Notes under the pieces: generated by a model
The model's input: the letters and a program-made list of their open reading frames with translations, nothing else
Told to the model about the DNA's origin: nothing
Databases searched by the model: none
Made by a program: the position numbers and the translations under genes
Assembly (NCBI RefSeq): GCF_000426245.1
Contig: NZ_AUEZ01000033.1
Location: forward strand, 29,519 to 93,518
Origin: Bradyrhizobium sp. Ai1a-2
GTDB lineage: Bacteria > Pseudomonadota > Alphaproteobacteria > Rhizobiales > Xanthobacteraceae
Reading direction: 5' to 3'
DNA: 64,000 bases
In this document: positions 37,283 to 46,050 of the stretch, piece by piece
Numbering within the stretch: the first letter of the stretch is position 1
Layout of the letters: every line of letters starts with the position of its first letter

Positions 37283-37606
37283 CTAATCGCGCTTGCGCGC
37301 CGCTTTCTCTTCCAATCCGGACATGGATGTGCGCTGCGCGAGCGCCGCCTCGACGTCATCGAGCTTCACGCCGCGGGCCTTCAGCAGCACCAGCAGATGA
37401 AACACCAGATCGGCACTTTCGGCGATGAGATGATCGCGATCGTTCTCGACCGCGGCGATCACGGTCTCGACCGCTTCCTCGCCAAGCTTCTTGGCACAAT
37501 GCGCCGCGCCCTTGTCGAGCAGCTTCTTCGTATAGGACGCCTCTCCCCCCGACGCCGCGCGGGCATCGATGATGGCGGCCAGATCGTGGACCGTGAAACG
37601 CGACAT
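37283..37606 (-). CDS. hisE: Phosphoribosyl-ATP pyrophosphatase
   Basis: Second step of histidine synthesis. From ATG 37606 the protein is 107 residues, the normal length. SYTKKLLDKGAAHCAKKLGEEAVETVIAA and ESADLVFHLLVLLKARG give the all-alpha MazG-like core with the metal-binding E-x-x-E and E-x-x-D residues. The open frame extends upstream, but this is the first sensible ATG. hisF is upstream and coaA downstream. Confidence 0.96.
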   Translation of the reverse strand: MSRFTVHDLAAIIDARAASGGEASYTKKLLDKGAAHCAKKLGEEAVETVIAAVENDRDHLIAESADLVFHLLVLLKARGVKLDDVEAALAQRTSMSGLEEKAARKRD

Positions 37607-37680
37607 ACTCAAGCACCCGGACCGGCCGGAAGCCGGCAATTTCCCCCGGAGGGGACTTAGCACTTTTGTGACGGCGAGTC

Positions 37681-38457
37681 CTAGGGATCGAGACGCATGG
37701 GCAGCCCTGCGCGCACCATGTGCTCCTTGGCCTGACGGATGGTAAATTCGCCGAAATGGAATATCGACGCCGCCAGAACGGCGGTGGCGTGTCCCTTCCG
37801 GATGCCGTCGACGAGATGATCGAGATTGCCGACCCCGCCGGATGCGATGACCGGTACGGGGACGCTGTCCGCGATCGCCTGCGTCAGCTCCAGGTCGAAG
37901 CCCTGTCTTGTGCCGTCCCGGTCCATCGACGTCAGCAGGATTTCGCCGGCGCCGAGCGAGACCACCTCCTGGGCATATTCGATCGCCTCGATGCCGGTCG
38001 GCTTACGTCCGCCATGGGTGAAGATCTCCCAGCGGTCTGAGCCGCCGGCCCGGTTGACGCGCTTGGCGTCGATCGCGACCACGATGCACTGCTCGCCGAA
38101 CTTTTCCGCGCCTTCCTTCACGAACTCGCGGCGGCTGACGGCCGCGGAATTGATCGACACTTTGTCGGCACCGGAGCGCAGCAGCGTGCGGATATCGTCG
38201 ATGGTGCGGACGCCGCCACCCACGGTGAGCGGCATGAAGCAGGCCTCGGCGGTCCGCCGGACCACGTCCAGCATGATGCCGCGGTTCTCATGGGTCGCGG
38301 TGATGTCGAGGAAGCAGAGCTCGTCGGCGCCGGCTGCGTCATAGGCGATCGCAGCCTCAACGGGGTCGCCGGCATCTCGCAGGTCGACGAAATTGACACC
38401 CTTGACCACGCGGCCGTCCTTGACGTCGAGGCAGGGAATGACGCGGACCTTGAACAT
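37681..38457 (-). CDS. hisF: Imidazole glycerol phosphate synthase, cyclase subunit
   Basis: A (beta/alpha)8 barrel of 258 residues forming IGP and AICAR with HisH. The catalytic Asp in MFKVRVIPCLDVKDGRVVKGVNF and the second Asp in LLTSMDRDGTRQGFD are present, as are the phosphate-binding loops TVGGGVRTIDD and ASGGVG. It starts eight bases after the hisA stop. Confidence 0.97.
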   Translation of the reverse strand: MFKVRVIPCLDVKDGRVVKGVNFVDLRDAGDPVEAAIAYDAAGADELCFLDITATHENRGIMLDVVRRTAEACFMPLTVGGGVRTIDDIRTLLRSGADKVSINSAAVSRREFVKEGAEKFGEQCIVVAIDAKRVNRAGGSDRWEIFTHGGRKPTGIEAIEYAQEVVSLGAGEILLTSMDRDGTRQGFDLELTQAIADSVPVPVIASGGVGNLDHLVDGIRKGHATAVLAASIFHFGEFTIRQAKEHMVRAGLPMRLDP

Positions 38458-38465
38458 ATTGTCTC

Positions 38466-39206
38466 CTAAGCCGCGGCGCCGGCGCTGCGGATCAGTTGCA
38501 ATGCGGCTGCAGGATCAAGCCGGCCATCGTAGAGGGCACGACCAACGATGGCGCCGGCGAGTTTCTTGGCTCGTGGCTCCAGTAGTGCCTTCACATCATC
38601 GATCGATGCAAAACCGCCGGACGCGATCACGGGGATCGAGATGCGATCAGCAAGGGCGATCGTGGCCTCCAGGTTGAGACCCTTGAGTAGGCCATCGCGG
38701 GCGATGTCGGTGAAGATGATCGCAGCGACGCCGGCGTCCTCGAAACGCTGCGCGATTTCGAGCGCCGTTACCTCTGACGTCTCGGCCCAGCCCTGAACCG
38801 CGACCTTGCCGTCCCGCGCATCGAGGCCGACGGCGACGCGGCCGGGATACTTCTTCGCAGCCCCTTTGACGAGCTCGGGATCGCGCACTGCGGCGGTGCC
38901 GATGATGACGCGCGCCACGCCCTTGTCCAGCCAGGCTTCCACCGTCCTGAGATCGCGGATGCCGCCGCCGAGCTGCACCGGCATCGTCACCGCCTTCAGC
39001 ATCGCCTCGACGGCCTGCGCATTCATCGGCTTGCCGGCAAAGGCGCCGTCGAGATCGACCACATGCAGATATTCGAACCCTTGCGCAGCGAACGCGCGAG
39101 CCTGCGCCGCCGGATCGAGATTGAACACGGTGGCGCGCGCCATGTCGCCCTGCTCCAGGCGCACGCACTGCCCATTCTTCAGGTCAATGGCAGGAAAGAG
39201 GATCAC
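38466..39206 (-). CDS. hisA: ProFAR isomerase (HisA)
   Basis: A 246-residue (beta/alpha)8 barrel. ILFPAIDLKNGQCVRLEQGD carries the catalytic Asp near residue 8. VQLGGGIRDLRTVEAWLDKGV and IASGGFASIDDVKAL are the phosphate loops, and FTDIARDGLLKGLN gives the second catalytic Asp. The start is a GTG (39206) overlapping the TGA of hisH (GTGA). The ATG nine bases upstream lies inside hisH. Confidence 0.96.
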   Translation of the reverse strand: MILFPAIDLKNGQCVRLEQGDMARATVFNLDPAAQARAFAAQGFEYLHVVDLDGAFAGKPMNAQAVEAMLKAVTMPVQLGGGIRDLRTVEAWLDKGVARVIIGTAAVRDPELVKGAAKKYPGRVAVGLDARDGKVAVQGWAETSEVTALEIAQRFEDAGVAAIIFTDIARDGLLKGLNLEATIALADRISIPVIASGGFASIDDVKALLEPRAKKLAGAIVGRALYDGRLDPAAALQLIRSAGAAA

Positions 39207-39853
39207 GGCTTCCACTTCAGGAAATTCGAGATCAGCGCCAGTCCGAAGCGCTGGCTCTTCTCGGGATGAAACTGCGTGCCGATCGCGGTGTCTTTGGCAA
39301 CGACGGCTGTAACCGGCCCGCCATAATCGGCGCGCGCCAGCACGTCCTGCTCATTGGCCGCATTGAGGTGATAGGAGTGCACGAAATAAGCGTGACGGCC
39401 GTCCGGCCCGAGCGGCAACCGCTCCAGCACGGGGTGCTCGCGCAGCACTTCGAGCGTGTTCCAGCCCATGTGCGGGATCTTCAGATTCTCCTCACGCGGC
39501 TGGATCTTCTCGACGTCGCCAGCGACCCAGTTGAAGCCGTCGGTCGTGACATGCTCCTTGCCGCGCGTCGCCATCAACTGCATGCCGACGCAGATGCCGA
39601 AGAACGGCCGTGCCTTGACCCGCACCGCTTCCGTCAAGGCTTCGAGCATGCCGTCGAGCGCATCGAGGCCTTTGCGGCAATCGGCGAAGGCGCCGACGCC
39701 CGGCAGCACGATGCGGTCGGCGCGGAACACCGCGTCGGGATCGCGCGTCACCATGATCTTCTGCGGATCTTCCCAGCTGCGCGCGGCGCGCTCGAACGCT
39801 TTGGCCGCGGAGTGCAGGTTGCCGGAGCCGTAATCGATGATGGCAACCGTCAT
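39203..39853 (-). CDS. hisH: Imidazole glycerol phosphate synthase, glutaminase subunit
   Basis: A class I amidotransferase of 216 residues feeding ammonia to HisF. IIDYGSGNLHSAAKAFERAA is the start, the nucleophile Cys lies in PFFGICVGMQLMATRGKEH, and the His-x-Glu is in GTQFHPEKSQRFG. Both ends overlap neighbours: ATGA with the DUF2628 gene upstream, and GTGA with hisA downstream. Confidence 0.97.
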   Translation of the reverse strand: MTVAIIDYGSGNLHSAAKAFERAARSWEDPQKIMVTRDPDAVFRADRIVLPGVGAFADCRKGLDALDGMLEALTEAVRVKARPFFGICVGMQLMATRGKEHVTTDGFNWVAGDVEKIQPREENLKIPHMGWNTLEVLREHPVLERLPLGPDGRHAYFVHSYHLNAANEQDVLARADYGGPVTAVVAKDTAIGTQFHPEKSQRFGLALISNFLKWKP

Positions 39854-40380
39854 CGCGATCCTCCCGGCTCTGGAAACAATCCGATGATGCCGCCCTGCGG
39901 CAGCGGCGGTGGCTTGGAGAACGGCTGGCCCGGAATGTTCCGCGTCGGCGGCGGGCCGCCGCGATCGACCGACCATTGGTCGTTGACGAGGCCACGATGG
40001 GCCGCGGCCCAGCGATCGAAAAAGCGACGCTCTGCGGATTCCTCGTCATCGGCCACGACGATGTCGAGCTGGCGCCATCTGCCGCGCGACAATGTCCAGC
40101 GTTTCAGGCTTGCCGCCTCGAACCCCAGCAACAGCGCCAGCACGACGTTCACGGCCAGGATCGTGCCGCGACCGATACCGAGCTTTGCCAGGCCATAATC
40201 AATCACCGCGATCAGCACGACCCAGCCGATCAGCGCCAGCCACAACCGGTGCCAGGCCAGCCAGATCACGCTCGCAACCGCCGCCCAGAAATGAAAGCCG
40301 TCGCGCACGAAGGTGAACTTGTCCGTCGCCGCAAGATCGGCACTGTTCCCCACGGGGGCATGCACTGTGTAGACCGGCAT
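39850..40380 (-). CDS. DUF2628 small membrane protein within the his operon
   Basis: The protein is 176 residues. The pattern MPVYTVHAPVGN, DKFTFVRDGFHFWAAVASVIWLAWHRLW, LIAVIDYGLAKLG...LLGFEAASLKRWTLSRGRWRQLDIVVADD matches DUF2628, with three hydrophobic segments between about 30 and 95 and a Pro-rich tail. Its function is unknown. It shares an ATGA overlap with hisH, so it is translated with the histidine enzymes. The family's presence here may be positional rather than functional. Confidence 0.85.
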   Translation of the reverse strand: MPVYTVHAPVGNSADLAATDKFTFVRDGFHFWAAVASVIWLAWHRLWLALIGWVVLIAVIDYGLAKLGIGRGTILAVNVVLALLLGFEAASLKRWTLSRGRWRQLDIVVADDEESAERRFFDRWAAAHRGLVNDQWSVDRGGPPPTRNIPGQPFSKPPPLPQGGIIGLFPEPGGSR

Positions 40381-40407
40381 AAAAACGCTCCGCCGCGAAG
40401 TTTTGGT

Positions 40408-40484
40408 TTGAGCATGATCTCCGCGCAAACGCCTCGCGTTTGTCGCGAGGGAAAGCCGGGACCGAGTTTTCCGGACCGTGCCCG
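40408..40484. repeat. Strongly diverged P1-like palindromic sequence between hisB and DUF2628
   Basis: It starts TTTGAGCATGATCT like P1, then contains a CAAACGC-ctc-GCGTTTG hairpin (40426-40442) and the P1-like piece GAGTTTTCCGGACCGTGC. It appears to be a rearranged or decayed member. It fills most of the 109-bp gap upstream of the DUF2628 start. Confidence 0.5.
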
Positions 40485-40489
40485 GCAGA

Positions 40490-41083
40490 TCAGCCGCCGA
40501 GCTTACCCTTGGTGGAGGGCACTTCGCCCGCCGCCTGCGGATCGATCGCGACAGCCGCGCGAAGCGCTCTCGCAAGACCCTTGAAACAGGATTCGGCGAT
40601 ATGATGGCTGTTCTCGCCATATAGGGTCTCGACGTGCAAAGTCACGCTGGCGTTCATCGCGAACGCATTGAACCATTCGCGCACCAGCTCGGTATCGAAT
40701 TCGCCGATCTTGTCGCGGGGGAAGGCGGCCTTGAACACCAGCACCGGGCGGCCCGAAATGTCGATCACCACGCGCGACAGGGTTTCGTCCATCGGCATGT
40801 GGATCGAGGCATAGCGGGTGATGCCCGCCATGTTGCCGAGCGCCTGTTTCACGGCCTGTCCGAGCGCGATCCCGACGTCCTCGGTGGTGTGGTGATGGTC
40901 GACATGGAGATCGCCCTCGGCCCTGACCGTGATATCGATCCGCGAATGCCGCGCCAGGAGGTCGAGCATATGGTCAAAGAAGCCGATCCCGGTCGAAACC
41001 TGGGACACACCGGACCCATCGAGGTTTACCGCCACCTCGATGTCGGTCTCTTTGGTCTTGCGCTTGATCGTCGCCGTGCGCAT
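40490..41083 (-). CDS. hisB: Imidazoleglycerol-phosphate dehydratase
   Basis: The monofunctional IGPD of 197 residues. Di-manganese sites are in FFDHMLDLLARHS and DHHHTTEDVGIALG in the first half, and VETLYGENSHHIAESCFKGLARAL in the second, giving the duplicated H-x-x-x-E pattern. It is the first gene of the his run on the minus strand and diverges from hslV. The 242-bp gap to hslV should contain both promoters, but I did not recognise them. Confidence 0.97.
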   Translation of the reverse strand: MRTATIKRKTKETDIEVAVNLDGSGVSQVSTGIGFFDHMLDLLARHSRIDITVRAEGDLHVDHHHTTEDVGIALGQAVKQALGNMAGITRYASIHMPMDETLSRVVIDISGRPVLVFKAAFPRDKIGEFDTELVREWFNAFAMNASVTLHVETLYGENSHHIAESCFKGLARALRAAVAIDPQAAGEVPSTKGKLGG

Positions 41084-41217
41084 GAAAATTGAGCTTTCCC
41101 GTGCCGAAAACCGGCGTCTTTTAACAGGCCGATGACCCCTTCGCTACTGCGGGATGACGCCAAAAGCGGCCAAGTTGCGGCCATGGTGACCAAAAACGCT
41201 GCCGTTCTTGTTTTGAC

Positions 41218-41261
41218 GCGTTTTCTTCACGCGAACCGGTGCCCACTTCGCTTGAAAACGC
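41218..41261. repeat. Diverged P1 repeat upstream of hslV
   Basis: Arms GCGTTTTC (41218-41225) and GAAAACGC (41254-41261) enclose CGCGAACCGGTGCCCACTTCGC, which keeps the P1 core ACCGGTGCCCACTT. As at 15366-15417 the arms differ from the common GATCATGC type but remain complementary. Confidence 0.6.
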
Positions 41262-41325
41262 CCTGATCCCCCGATTGTAAGCCACTGGCCGACCGCCTAA
41301 ATCTGCTCGGACAAAGAGGTACCCC

Positions 41326-41883
41326 ATGCAAGCATCCCCCAACGAGCCGACCGTCTGGCACGGCACCACGATCGTAACGGTCCGCAAGGGCGGCAAGGTG
41401 GTGATCGGCGGCGACGGCCAGGTCTCGATCGGCCAGACCGTGATCAAGGCCAATGCCAAGAAAGTGCGCAGGATCGGCAAGGGCGACGTGATCGGCGGCT
41501 TTGCCGGCGCCACCGCCGATGCCTTCACGCTGTTCGAGCGGCTGGAGAGCAAGCTCGAGCAATATCCGGGGCAACTGACCCGGGCGGCCGTGGAGCTGGC
41601 CAAGGACTGGCGGACCGACCGCTATCTGCGACGGCTGGAGGCGATGATGATCGTCGCCGACAAGGACGTCTCCCTCGTCCTCACCGGAACCGGCGATGTG
41701 CTGGAGCCGGAGGCCGGCGTCATGGCGATCGGCTCGGGCGGCAATTACGCGCTGGCCGCGGCGCGTGCGCTGATCGACAGCGACAAGGACGCCGAGGCCA
41801 TCGTGCGCCGCTCGCTCGATATCGCGGCCGACATCTGCGTCTACACGAACAGGAACGTCACGATCGAGACGCTGGGCGGCTGA
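41326..41883 (+). CDS. hslV: HslV peptidase, ATP-dependent protease subunit
   Basis: The 185-residue proteasome-like peptidase of HslUV. After a short propeptide (MQASPNEPTVWHG) comes the catalytic Thr in HGTTIVTVRKGGKVVIGGDGQVS. GFAGATADAFTLFERLE and the C-terminal IGSGGNYALAAARAL are conserved. The propeptide must be removed to expose Thr. hslU is the partner, but a GNAT gene stands between them. Confidence 0.96.
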   Translation: MQASPNEPTVWHGTTIVTVRKGGKVVIGGDGQVSIGQTVIKANAKKVRRIGKGDVIGGFAGATADAFTLFERLESKLEQYPGQLTRAAVELAKDWRTDRYLRRLEAMMIVADKDVSLVLTGTGDVLEPEAGVMAIGSGGNYALAAARALIDSDKDAEAIVRRSLDIAADICVYTNRNVTIETLGG

Positions 41884-41886
41884 ACG

Positions 41887-42372
41887 GTGAGGTCTGTTTA
41901 TGCCTTCCGGGAGATGACGACGGCCGACCTTGCGCTGATCGAGCGCTGGCTGGCGCTGCCGCATGTCCGGGAATGGTGGGGCGATCCGTCCGAGCAATAT
42001 GCGCTGGTGAGTGGCGATCTCGACGAGCCCGCGATGGACCAGTTCATCGTCTCGGCCGATGGCAGCGATTTCGGTTACATCCAGTGCTACGCGCTGACGG
42101 CCTGGAATGAAGGCTTCGGCGCTCATCCCGAAGGCACACGCGGCATCGATCTCTTCATCGGCGAGCCCGACATGATCGGGCGCGGGCACGGCTCGGCATT
42201 GATCCGCCGTTTCGTCATCGAGCGCTTGGGGCAGGGCGCGCCGCGCATCGTCACCGATCCCGATCCGAACAATGCTCGCGCAATACGCGCCTATGAGAAC
42301 GCGGGATTTGAGAAAGTCCGCATGATCAACACGCCCGACGGACCGGCTCTCTTGATGGTGTGTGACGCATGA
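41887..42372 (+). CDS. GNAT acetyltransferase, AAC(6')/MbtK-like, inserted between hslV and hslU
   Basis: The 161-residue protein starts at GTG 41887, three bases after the hslV stop. YAFREMTTADLALIERWLALPHVREWWGD is the typical start of the Acetyltransf_8 group (aminoglycoside 6'-N- and siderophore lysine acyltransferases). The acetyl-CoA loop is MIGRGHGSALIRRFV, and DPDPNNARAIRAYENAGFEKV is the motif B region. Aminoglycoside resistance cannot be claimed, because the family has many other substrates. Confidence 0.85.
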   Translation: MRSVYAFREMTTADLALIERWLALPHVREWWGDPSEQYALVSGDLDEPAMDQFIVSADGSDFGYIQCYALTAWNEGFGAHPEGTRGIDLFIGEPDMIGRGHGSALIRRFVIERLGQGAPRIVTDPDPNNARAIRAYENAGFEKVRMINTPDGPALLMVCDA

Positions 42373-42461
42373 CCGCAGGTTACGAACTCGACATGATTTC
42401 CAGCCCGCCGGCGATCTAACCTCAGCTTGCTCTCGCAGCTATGAACCCCTAGCTAGGTGCC

Positions 42462-43763
42462 ATGACCGACTTCTCCCCCCGCGAAATCGTTTCCGAACTC
42501 GACCGTTTCATCGTCGGCCAGACCGACGCCAAGCGAGCGGTCTCCATCGCCTTGCGCAACCGCTGGCGGCGGCTGCAGCTCTCCGGTTCCCTGCGCGAGG
42601 AGGTGCTGCCGAAAAATATCCTGATGATCGGGCCCACCGGCGTCGGCAAGACGGAAATCGCGCGACGATTGGCAAAGCTTGCCGGCGCGCCGTTCATCAA
42701 GGTCGAAGCCACCAAATTCACCGAGGTCGGCTATGTCGGCCGCGATGTCGAACAGATCGTGCGCGATCTCGTCGAGGTCGCGATTGCGCTGATCCGCGAG
42801 CGCAAGCGCAAGGACGTGCAGGCGCGCGCGCAGCTTGCCGCCGAGGAGCGCGTGCTCGATGCCCTGGTCGGGCCGGGTTCGAGCCCGGCGACGCGCGAAT
42901 CCTTCCGCAAGAAATTGCGCGCCGGCGAGTTGAACGACAAGGAGATCGAGATCGAGACGCAGTCCTCCGGCGGCTTCCCGATGTTCGAAATCCCGGGCAT
43001 GCCGGGCGCACAGATGGGCGCGATTTCAATCGGCGACATTTTCGGCAAGATGGGTGGCCGCACCAAGACCCGGCGTCTGACGGTGGCCGGCTCTCACGAA
43101 ATCCTCGTCAACGAGGAATCCGACAAGCTGCTCGACACCGATCAACTGGTGCAGGAAGCGATCAACGCGGTCGAGAACAACGGCATCGTGTTCCTCGATG
43201 AGATCGACAAGATCTGCGTGCGCGAAAATCGCGCCGGCGGCGACGTCTCGCGCGAAGGCGTGCAGCGCGACCTGCTGCCGCTAATCGAGGGCACCACTGT
43301 TACAACCAAGCACGGCCCGGTGAAGACCGATCACATCCTGTTCATCGCCTCCGGCGCATTCCATATCGCAAAACCCTCCGATCTGTTGCCGGAACTGCAG
43401 GGCCGCCTGCCGATCCGTGTCGAATTGCAGGCGCTGACGCGCGACGACATGCGCCGCATCCTGACCGAGCCCGAAGCGTCGCTGATCAAGCAGTATGTCG
43501 CGCTGATGCAAACCGAAGGCGTGAAACTGGACGTGACCGACGACGCCATCGACGCGCTCGCCGACGTCGCCGTTGCCGTCAACTCCACCGTCGAGAATAT
43601 CGGCGCGCGGCGGCTGCAGACCGTGATGGAGCGGGTGCTGGACGAGATCTCCTTCACTGCACCCGATCGCCACGGCGACACCATCACGGTCGACGCCGAT
43701 TATGTCCGCAAGCATGTCGGCGACCTCGCCAAGAACGCCGATTTGAGCCGGTTTATTTTGTAA
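42462..43763 (+). CDS. hslU: HslU unfoldase, ATPase subunit of HslUV protease
   Basis: AAA+ unfoldase of 433 residues. FSPREIVSELDRFIVGQTDAKRAV is the family start. Walker A is MIGPTGVGKTEIARRLAKL, Walker B is NNGIVFLDEIDKIC, and the pore GYVGRD motif is in EVGYVGRDVEQIV. The C-terminus NADLSRFIL is the tail that docks into HslV. An 89-bp gap with a small CCTAGCTAGG palindrome separates it from the GNAT gene. Confidence 0.97.
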   Translation: MTDFSPREIVSELDRFIVGQTDAKRAVSIALRNRWRRLQLSGSLREEVLPKNILMIGPTGVGKTEIARRLAKLAGAPFIKVEATKFTEVGYVGRDVEQIVRDLVEVAIALIRERKRKDVQARAQLAAEERVLDALVGPGSSPATRESFRKKLRAGELNDKEIEIETQSSGGFPMFEIPGMPGAQMGAISIGDIFGKMGGRTKTRRLTVAGSHEILVNEESDKLLDTDQLVQEAINAVENNGIVFLDEIDKICVRENRAGGDVSREGVQRDLLPLIEGTTVTTKHGPVKTDHILFIASGAFHIAKPSDLLPELQGRLPIRVELQALTRDDMRRILTEPEASLIKQYVALMQTEGVKLDVTDDAIDALADVAVAVNSTVENIGARRLQTVMERVLDEISFTAPDRHGDTITVDADYVRKHVGDLAKNADLSRFIL

Positions 43764-43774
43764 GCCGTCAATCT

Positions 43775-43864
43775 GTAGCCCGGATGGAGCGAAGCGTAAT
43801 CCGGGGCAGGTCAATCCGCGGCGGAAACTGTCCCGGGTTGCGCTTCGCTTCACCCGGGCTACGG
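43775..43864. repeat. Palindromic repeat family P4, full copy
   Basis: GTAGCCCGGATGGAGCGAAG begins the left arm and the right arm ends CACCCGGGCTAC; the arms pair with several mismatches over about 35 bases. The right half matches 25505-25537. It fills the gap between converging hslU and smr. Confidence 0.85.
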
Positions 43865-43879
43865 ATTGTAGTGACTGGT

Positions 43880-44467
43880 CTAAATCCTCGCGCGCCGCAC
43901 GCGTACGTAAAGCGCACCCTCGCCGCCATGGCCGATATGGGCTTCCTCGAAACCGACGACGAGCGCGCGGAATTCGGGCAGGCTCAGCCATTGCGGCACC
44001 TGGCGGCGCAGCACGCCGCGCTCGGAATCGGCGCCGCCGGCTTTGCCCTTGCCGGTGATGACGAGCACGAACGTCAGCCCGTCAACATGCGCGCGCTGCA
44101 GGAACGACAGCAGAACACGATGCGCACGCGTCTGCGTCATGCCGTGCAGGTCGAGCCGCGCGTCGATCTCTTTCTTGCCGCGCGAGAGTTGCGCGCGCTC
44201 GCGGCGGCCGAGCGACACCAGTGGTGGCGGCGTCTGCGGCCGCGGCGCCGGAGCGGGTTTCACTGGGATCGGCTTTGCGGGGACAACCGGCCTCACAGCG
44301 TCCTTGGTCTCCGCTTCAGGCGCGGCATGCGCCTTCACAACGGGACGCCGTTTGCGCAGCGGCTTGACCTGCTTTGCAACGCCTTCCCACAACGCGCGCT
44401 CTTCTTCGCTGAGCGCGCGCCTTCGCCGCGGCGGCGCCGGGTCTGCAATCGGAACGTGACGCTTCAT
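43880..44467 (-). CDS. Smr-domain protein (putative DNA/RNA endonuclease domain)
   Basis: The protein is 195 residues. A basic, Pro-rich N-terminal half (about 1-95) precedes a C-terminal Smr domain: LDLHGMTQTRAHRVLLSFLQ (the conserved LDLHG), then LTFVLVITGKGKAGGADSERGVLRRQVPQWL. Smr domains of MutS2 and related proteins nick nucleic acid. The target here is unknown. Its ATG overlaps the mltA stop (ATGA). Confidence 0.9.
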   Translation of the reverse strand: MKRHVPIADPAPPRRRRALSEEERALWEGVAKQVKPLRKRRPVVKAHAAPEAETKDAVRPVVPAKPIPVKPAPAPRPQTPPPLVSLGRRERAQLSRGKKEIDARLDLHGMTQTRAHRVLLSFLQRAHVDGLTFVLVITGKGKAGGADSERGVLRRQVPQWLSLPEFRALVVGFEEAHIGHGGEGALYVRVRRARI

Positions 44468-46050
44468 CTGTAATAGCGGTAATGGCGGAAATGCCGATGA
44501 CGCCGCGGCTCGTTCTCCGCCTTGATGCCGTGGCGCGAATCCGGCATCGGGACCGGCTTTGCGACGGGTGCGGCTTGCACGACCGGCGCTGTCGCGGCCT
44601 TGCCAGCGTCGCCGCCTCTCGCCGCATCCTTTGCACCCGATGCAGCGGAAGCATCCACGGGCTTCGCCGCGCTTCCTTCCTTTTGCGGATCAACTTGCGG
44701 AAACAGCTTTGCGATCTTTTCCGATGGCCGCTCATCCGGCACCGGCATCCGGCGCCCGCGCGCGGCGGGATCGAGGCTCCGCGGCACCAGCATCACGAAG
44801 CGCATACTATGCCGCAGCCGGCCGGAAACTTTTCCGGCATCGGCCCCGGCGCCGAAATAAAGGTCTGCGCGGGCCGGGCCGACGATCGCCGAGCCGGTAT
44901 CCTGCGCGATCATCAGGCGGCGGAACGGAGTTTTCGATCGCTCTGACTCGATCGGCAATTCGCCCTCGATGAAGAACGGCGTGCCATAGACATGCAGTGC
45001 CTTGTCGACCGCAATCGAACGGCCGGGCGTCAGCGGCACGCCCTGCGCGCCGACCGCCTCATCCTTGTCCGAGAGCTGCACCTCGCGGAAGAATACATAG
45101 GAGCGGTTCTGCCGCCGCAATTCCTTGGCGCCATCGGGGTTCTGCGCCATCCAGTCCCTGATCTTCTGCATCGACATCTGGTCTTTCGGAATGATGCCGC
45201 GGTCGATCAGGATGCGGCCGACCGGCGTGTAGGGATAGCCGTTGTGGGCATCATAATTGATGCGCAATGTCGAGCCGTCCTCGAAGCGCACACGCGCCGA
45301 GCCCTGGATCTGGGCGAACAACAGATCGGTCTGCTCCTTGAGCCAGCAGATTTCGAGGCCGCGGCCGGCGATCGCGCCGTCCTCGATCTCGGCACGATCA
45401 TAATAAGGCACCAGCTTGCGGCGGCCGATCTTGCGGAACACCTGGCCCTTGTTCGGCAGCCCGGTCGAGCCCTGCGTGGCGCCGCGCACGAACAGGTTCG
45501 ACGGCCGGCGGTAGACCGGCACGTTGTAGACGTCGGTCTGGGTCCGCGACCCATCCAGCACCGGCTCGTAATAGCCGGTGACAAAGCCCTCGCCCTCGCC
45601 GAGCCGCGAGATGCGCAAGGGCAGGAAATGCTCCTCGAAGAACGCTTTGGCCCTGGCCTCGTCGGCGAGCTCCAGCCCCTTGGCGATGCGGCAAGGATCG
45701 CGCAGAGAGGTGCCGAGGGCTTTCGATTCCGAAGGCAGCCCGTGTTCGGCGGCGATCGGCCGGCAGCTCGCGCGAAAGGCCTTGTAGGCGGCAAGGTGAT
45801 CGTCATTGCTCCAGCCCGGCATATCGGTCCAGGCCAGCGGTTCATACTGGCTGCCGCTGATCTGCAGCGGAAACTCCAGGCGCGGGTAGGGGAGGTGACG
45901 GTAATGCTGGACGGTCGAGTGCCTGGCCGCCTTCGCAGCGTGCCTTGGGCGCGCTTCTAGCGCGGCCGTCGAGCATAGAAGAGCGATTGCGCAGCACGCG
46001 GCCGTGAGACGCGCAAGGCGAAGCGCGTTAGTGGGCGCTTCCAGTGCCAA
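44464..46050 (-). CDS. mltA: Membrane-bound lytic murein transglycosylase A
   Basis: It cleaves peptidoglycan glycan strands to 1,6-anhydro ends. From TTG 46050 it is 528 residues. A signal peptide (ARLTAACCAIALLCSTAALEA) is followed by the MltA domain (EGFVTGYYEPVLDGSRTQTDVYNVPVYRRP, GSARVRFEDGSTLRINYDAHNGYPY) and the 3D domain with the catalytic Asp region (AQDTGSAIVGPARADLYFGAG). A long Pro/Ala linker and a His/Arg/Tyr-rich tail (HRHFRHYRYYR) are unusual. ATG 46104 is an alternative start but would give a long pre-signal region. The start overlaps the end of the Tim44-like gene. Confidence 0.92.
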   Translation of the reverse strand: MALEAPTNALRLARLTAACCAIALLCSTAALEARPRHAAKAARHSTVQHYRHLPYPRLEFPLQISGSQYEPLAWTDMPGWSNDDHLAAYKAFRASCRPIAAEHGLPSESKALGTSLRDPCRIAKGLELADEARAKAFFEEHFLPLRISRLGEGEGFVTGYYEPVLDGSRTQTDVYNVPVYRRPSNLFVRGATQGSTGLPNKGQVFRKIGRRKLVPYYDRAEIEDGAIAGRGLEICWLKEQTDLLFAQIQGSARVRFEDGSTLRINYDAHNGYPYTPVGRILIDRGIIPKDQMSMQKIRDWMAQNPDGAKELRRQNRSYVFFREVQLSDKDEAVGAQGVPLTPGRSIAVDKALHVYGTPFFIEGELPIESERSKTPFRRLMIAQDTGSAIVGPARADLYFGAGADAGKVSGRLRHSMRFVMLVPRSLDPAARGRRMPVPDERPSEKIAKLFPQVDPQKEGSAAKPVDASAASGAKDAARGGDAGKAATAPVVQAAPVAKPVPMPDSRHGIKAENEPRRHRHFRHYRYYR

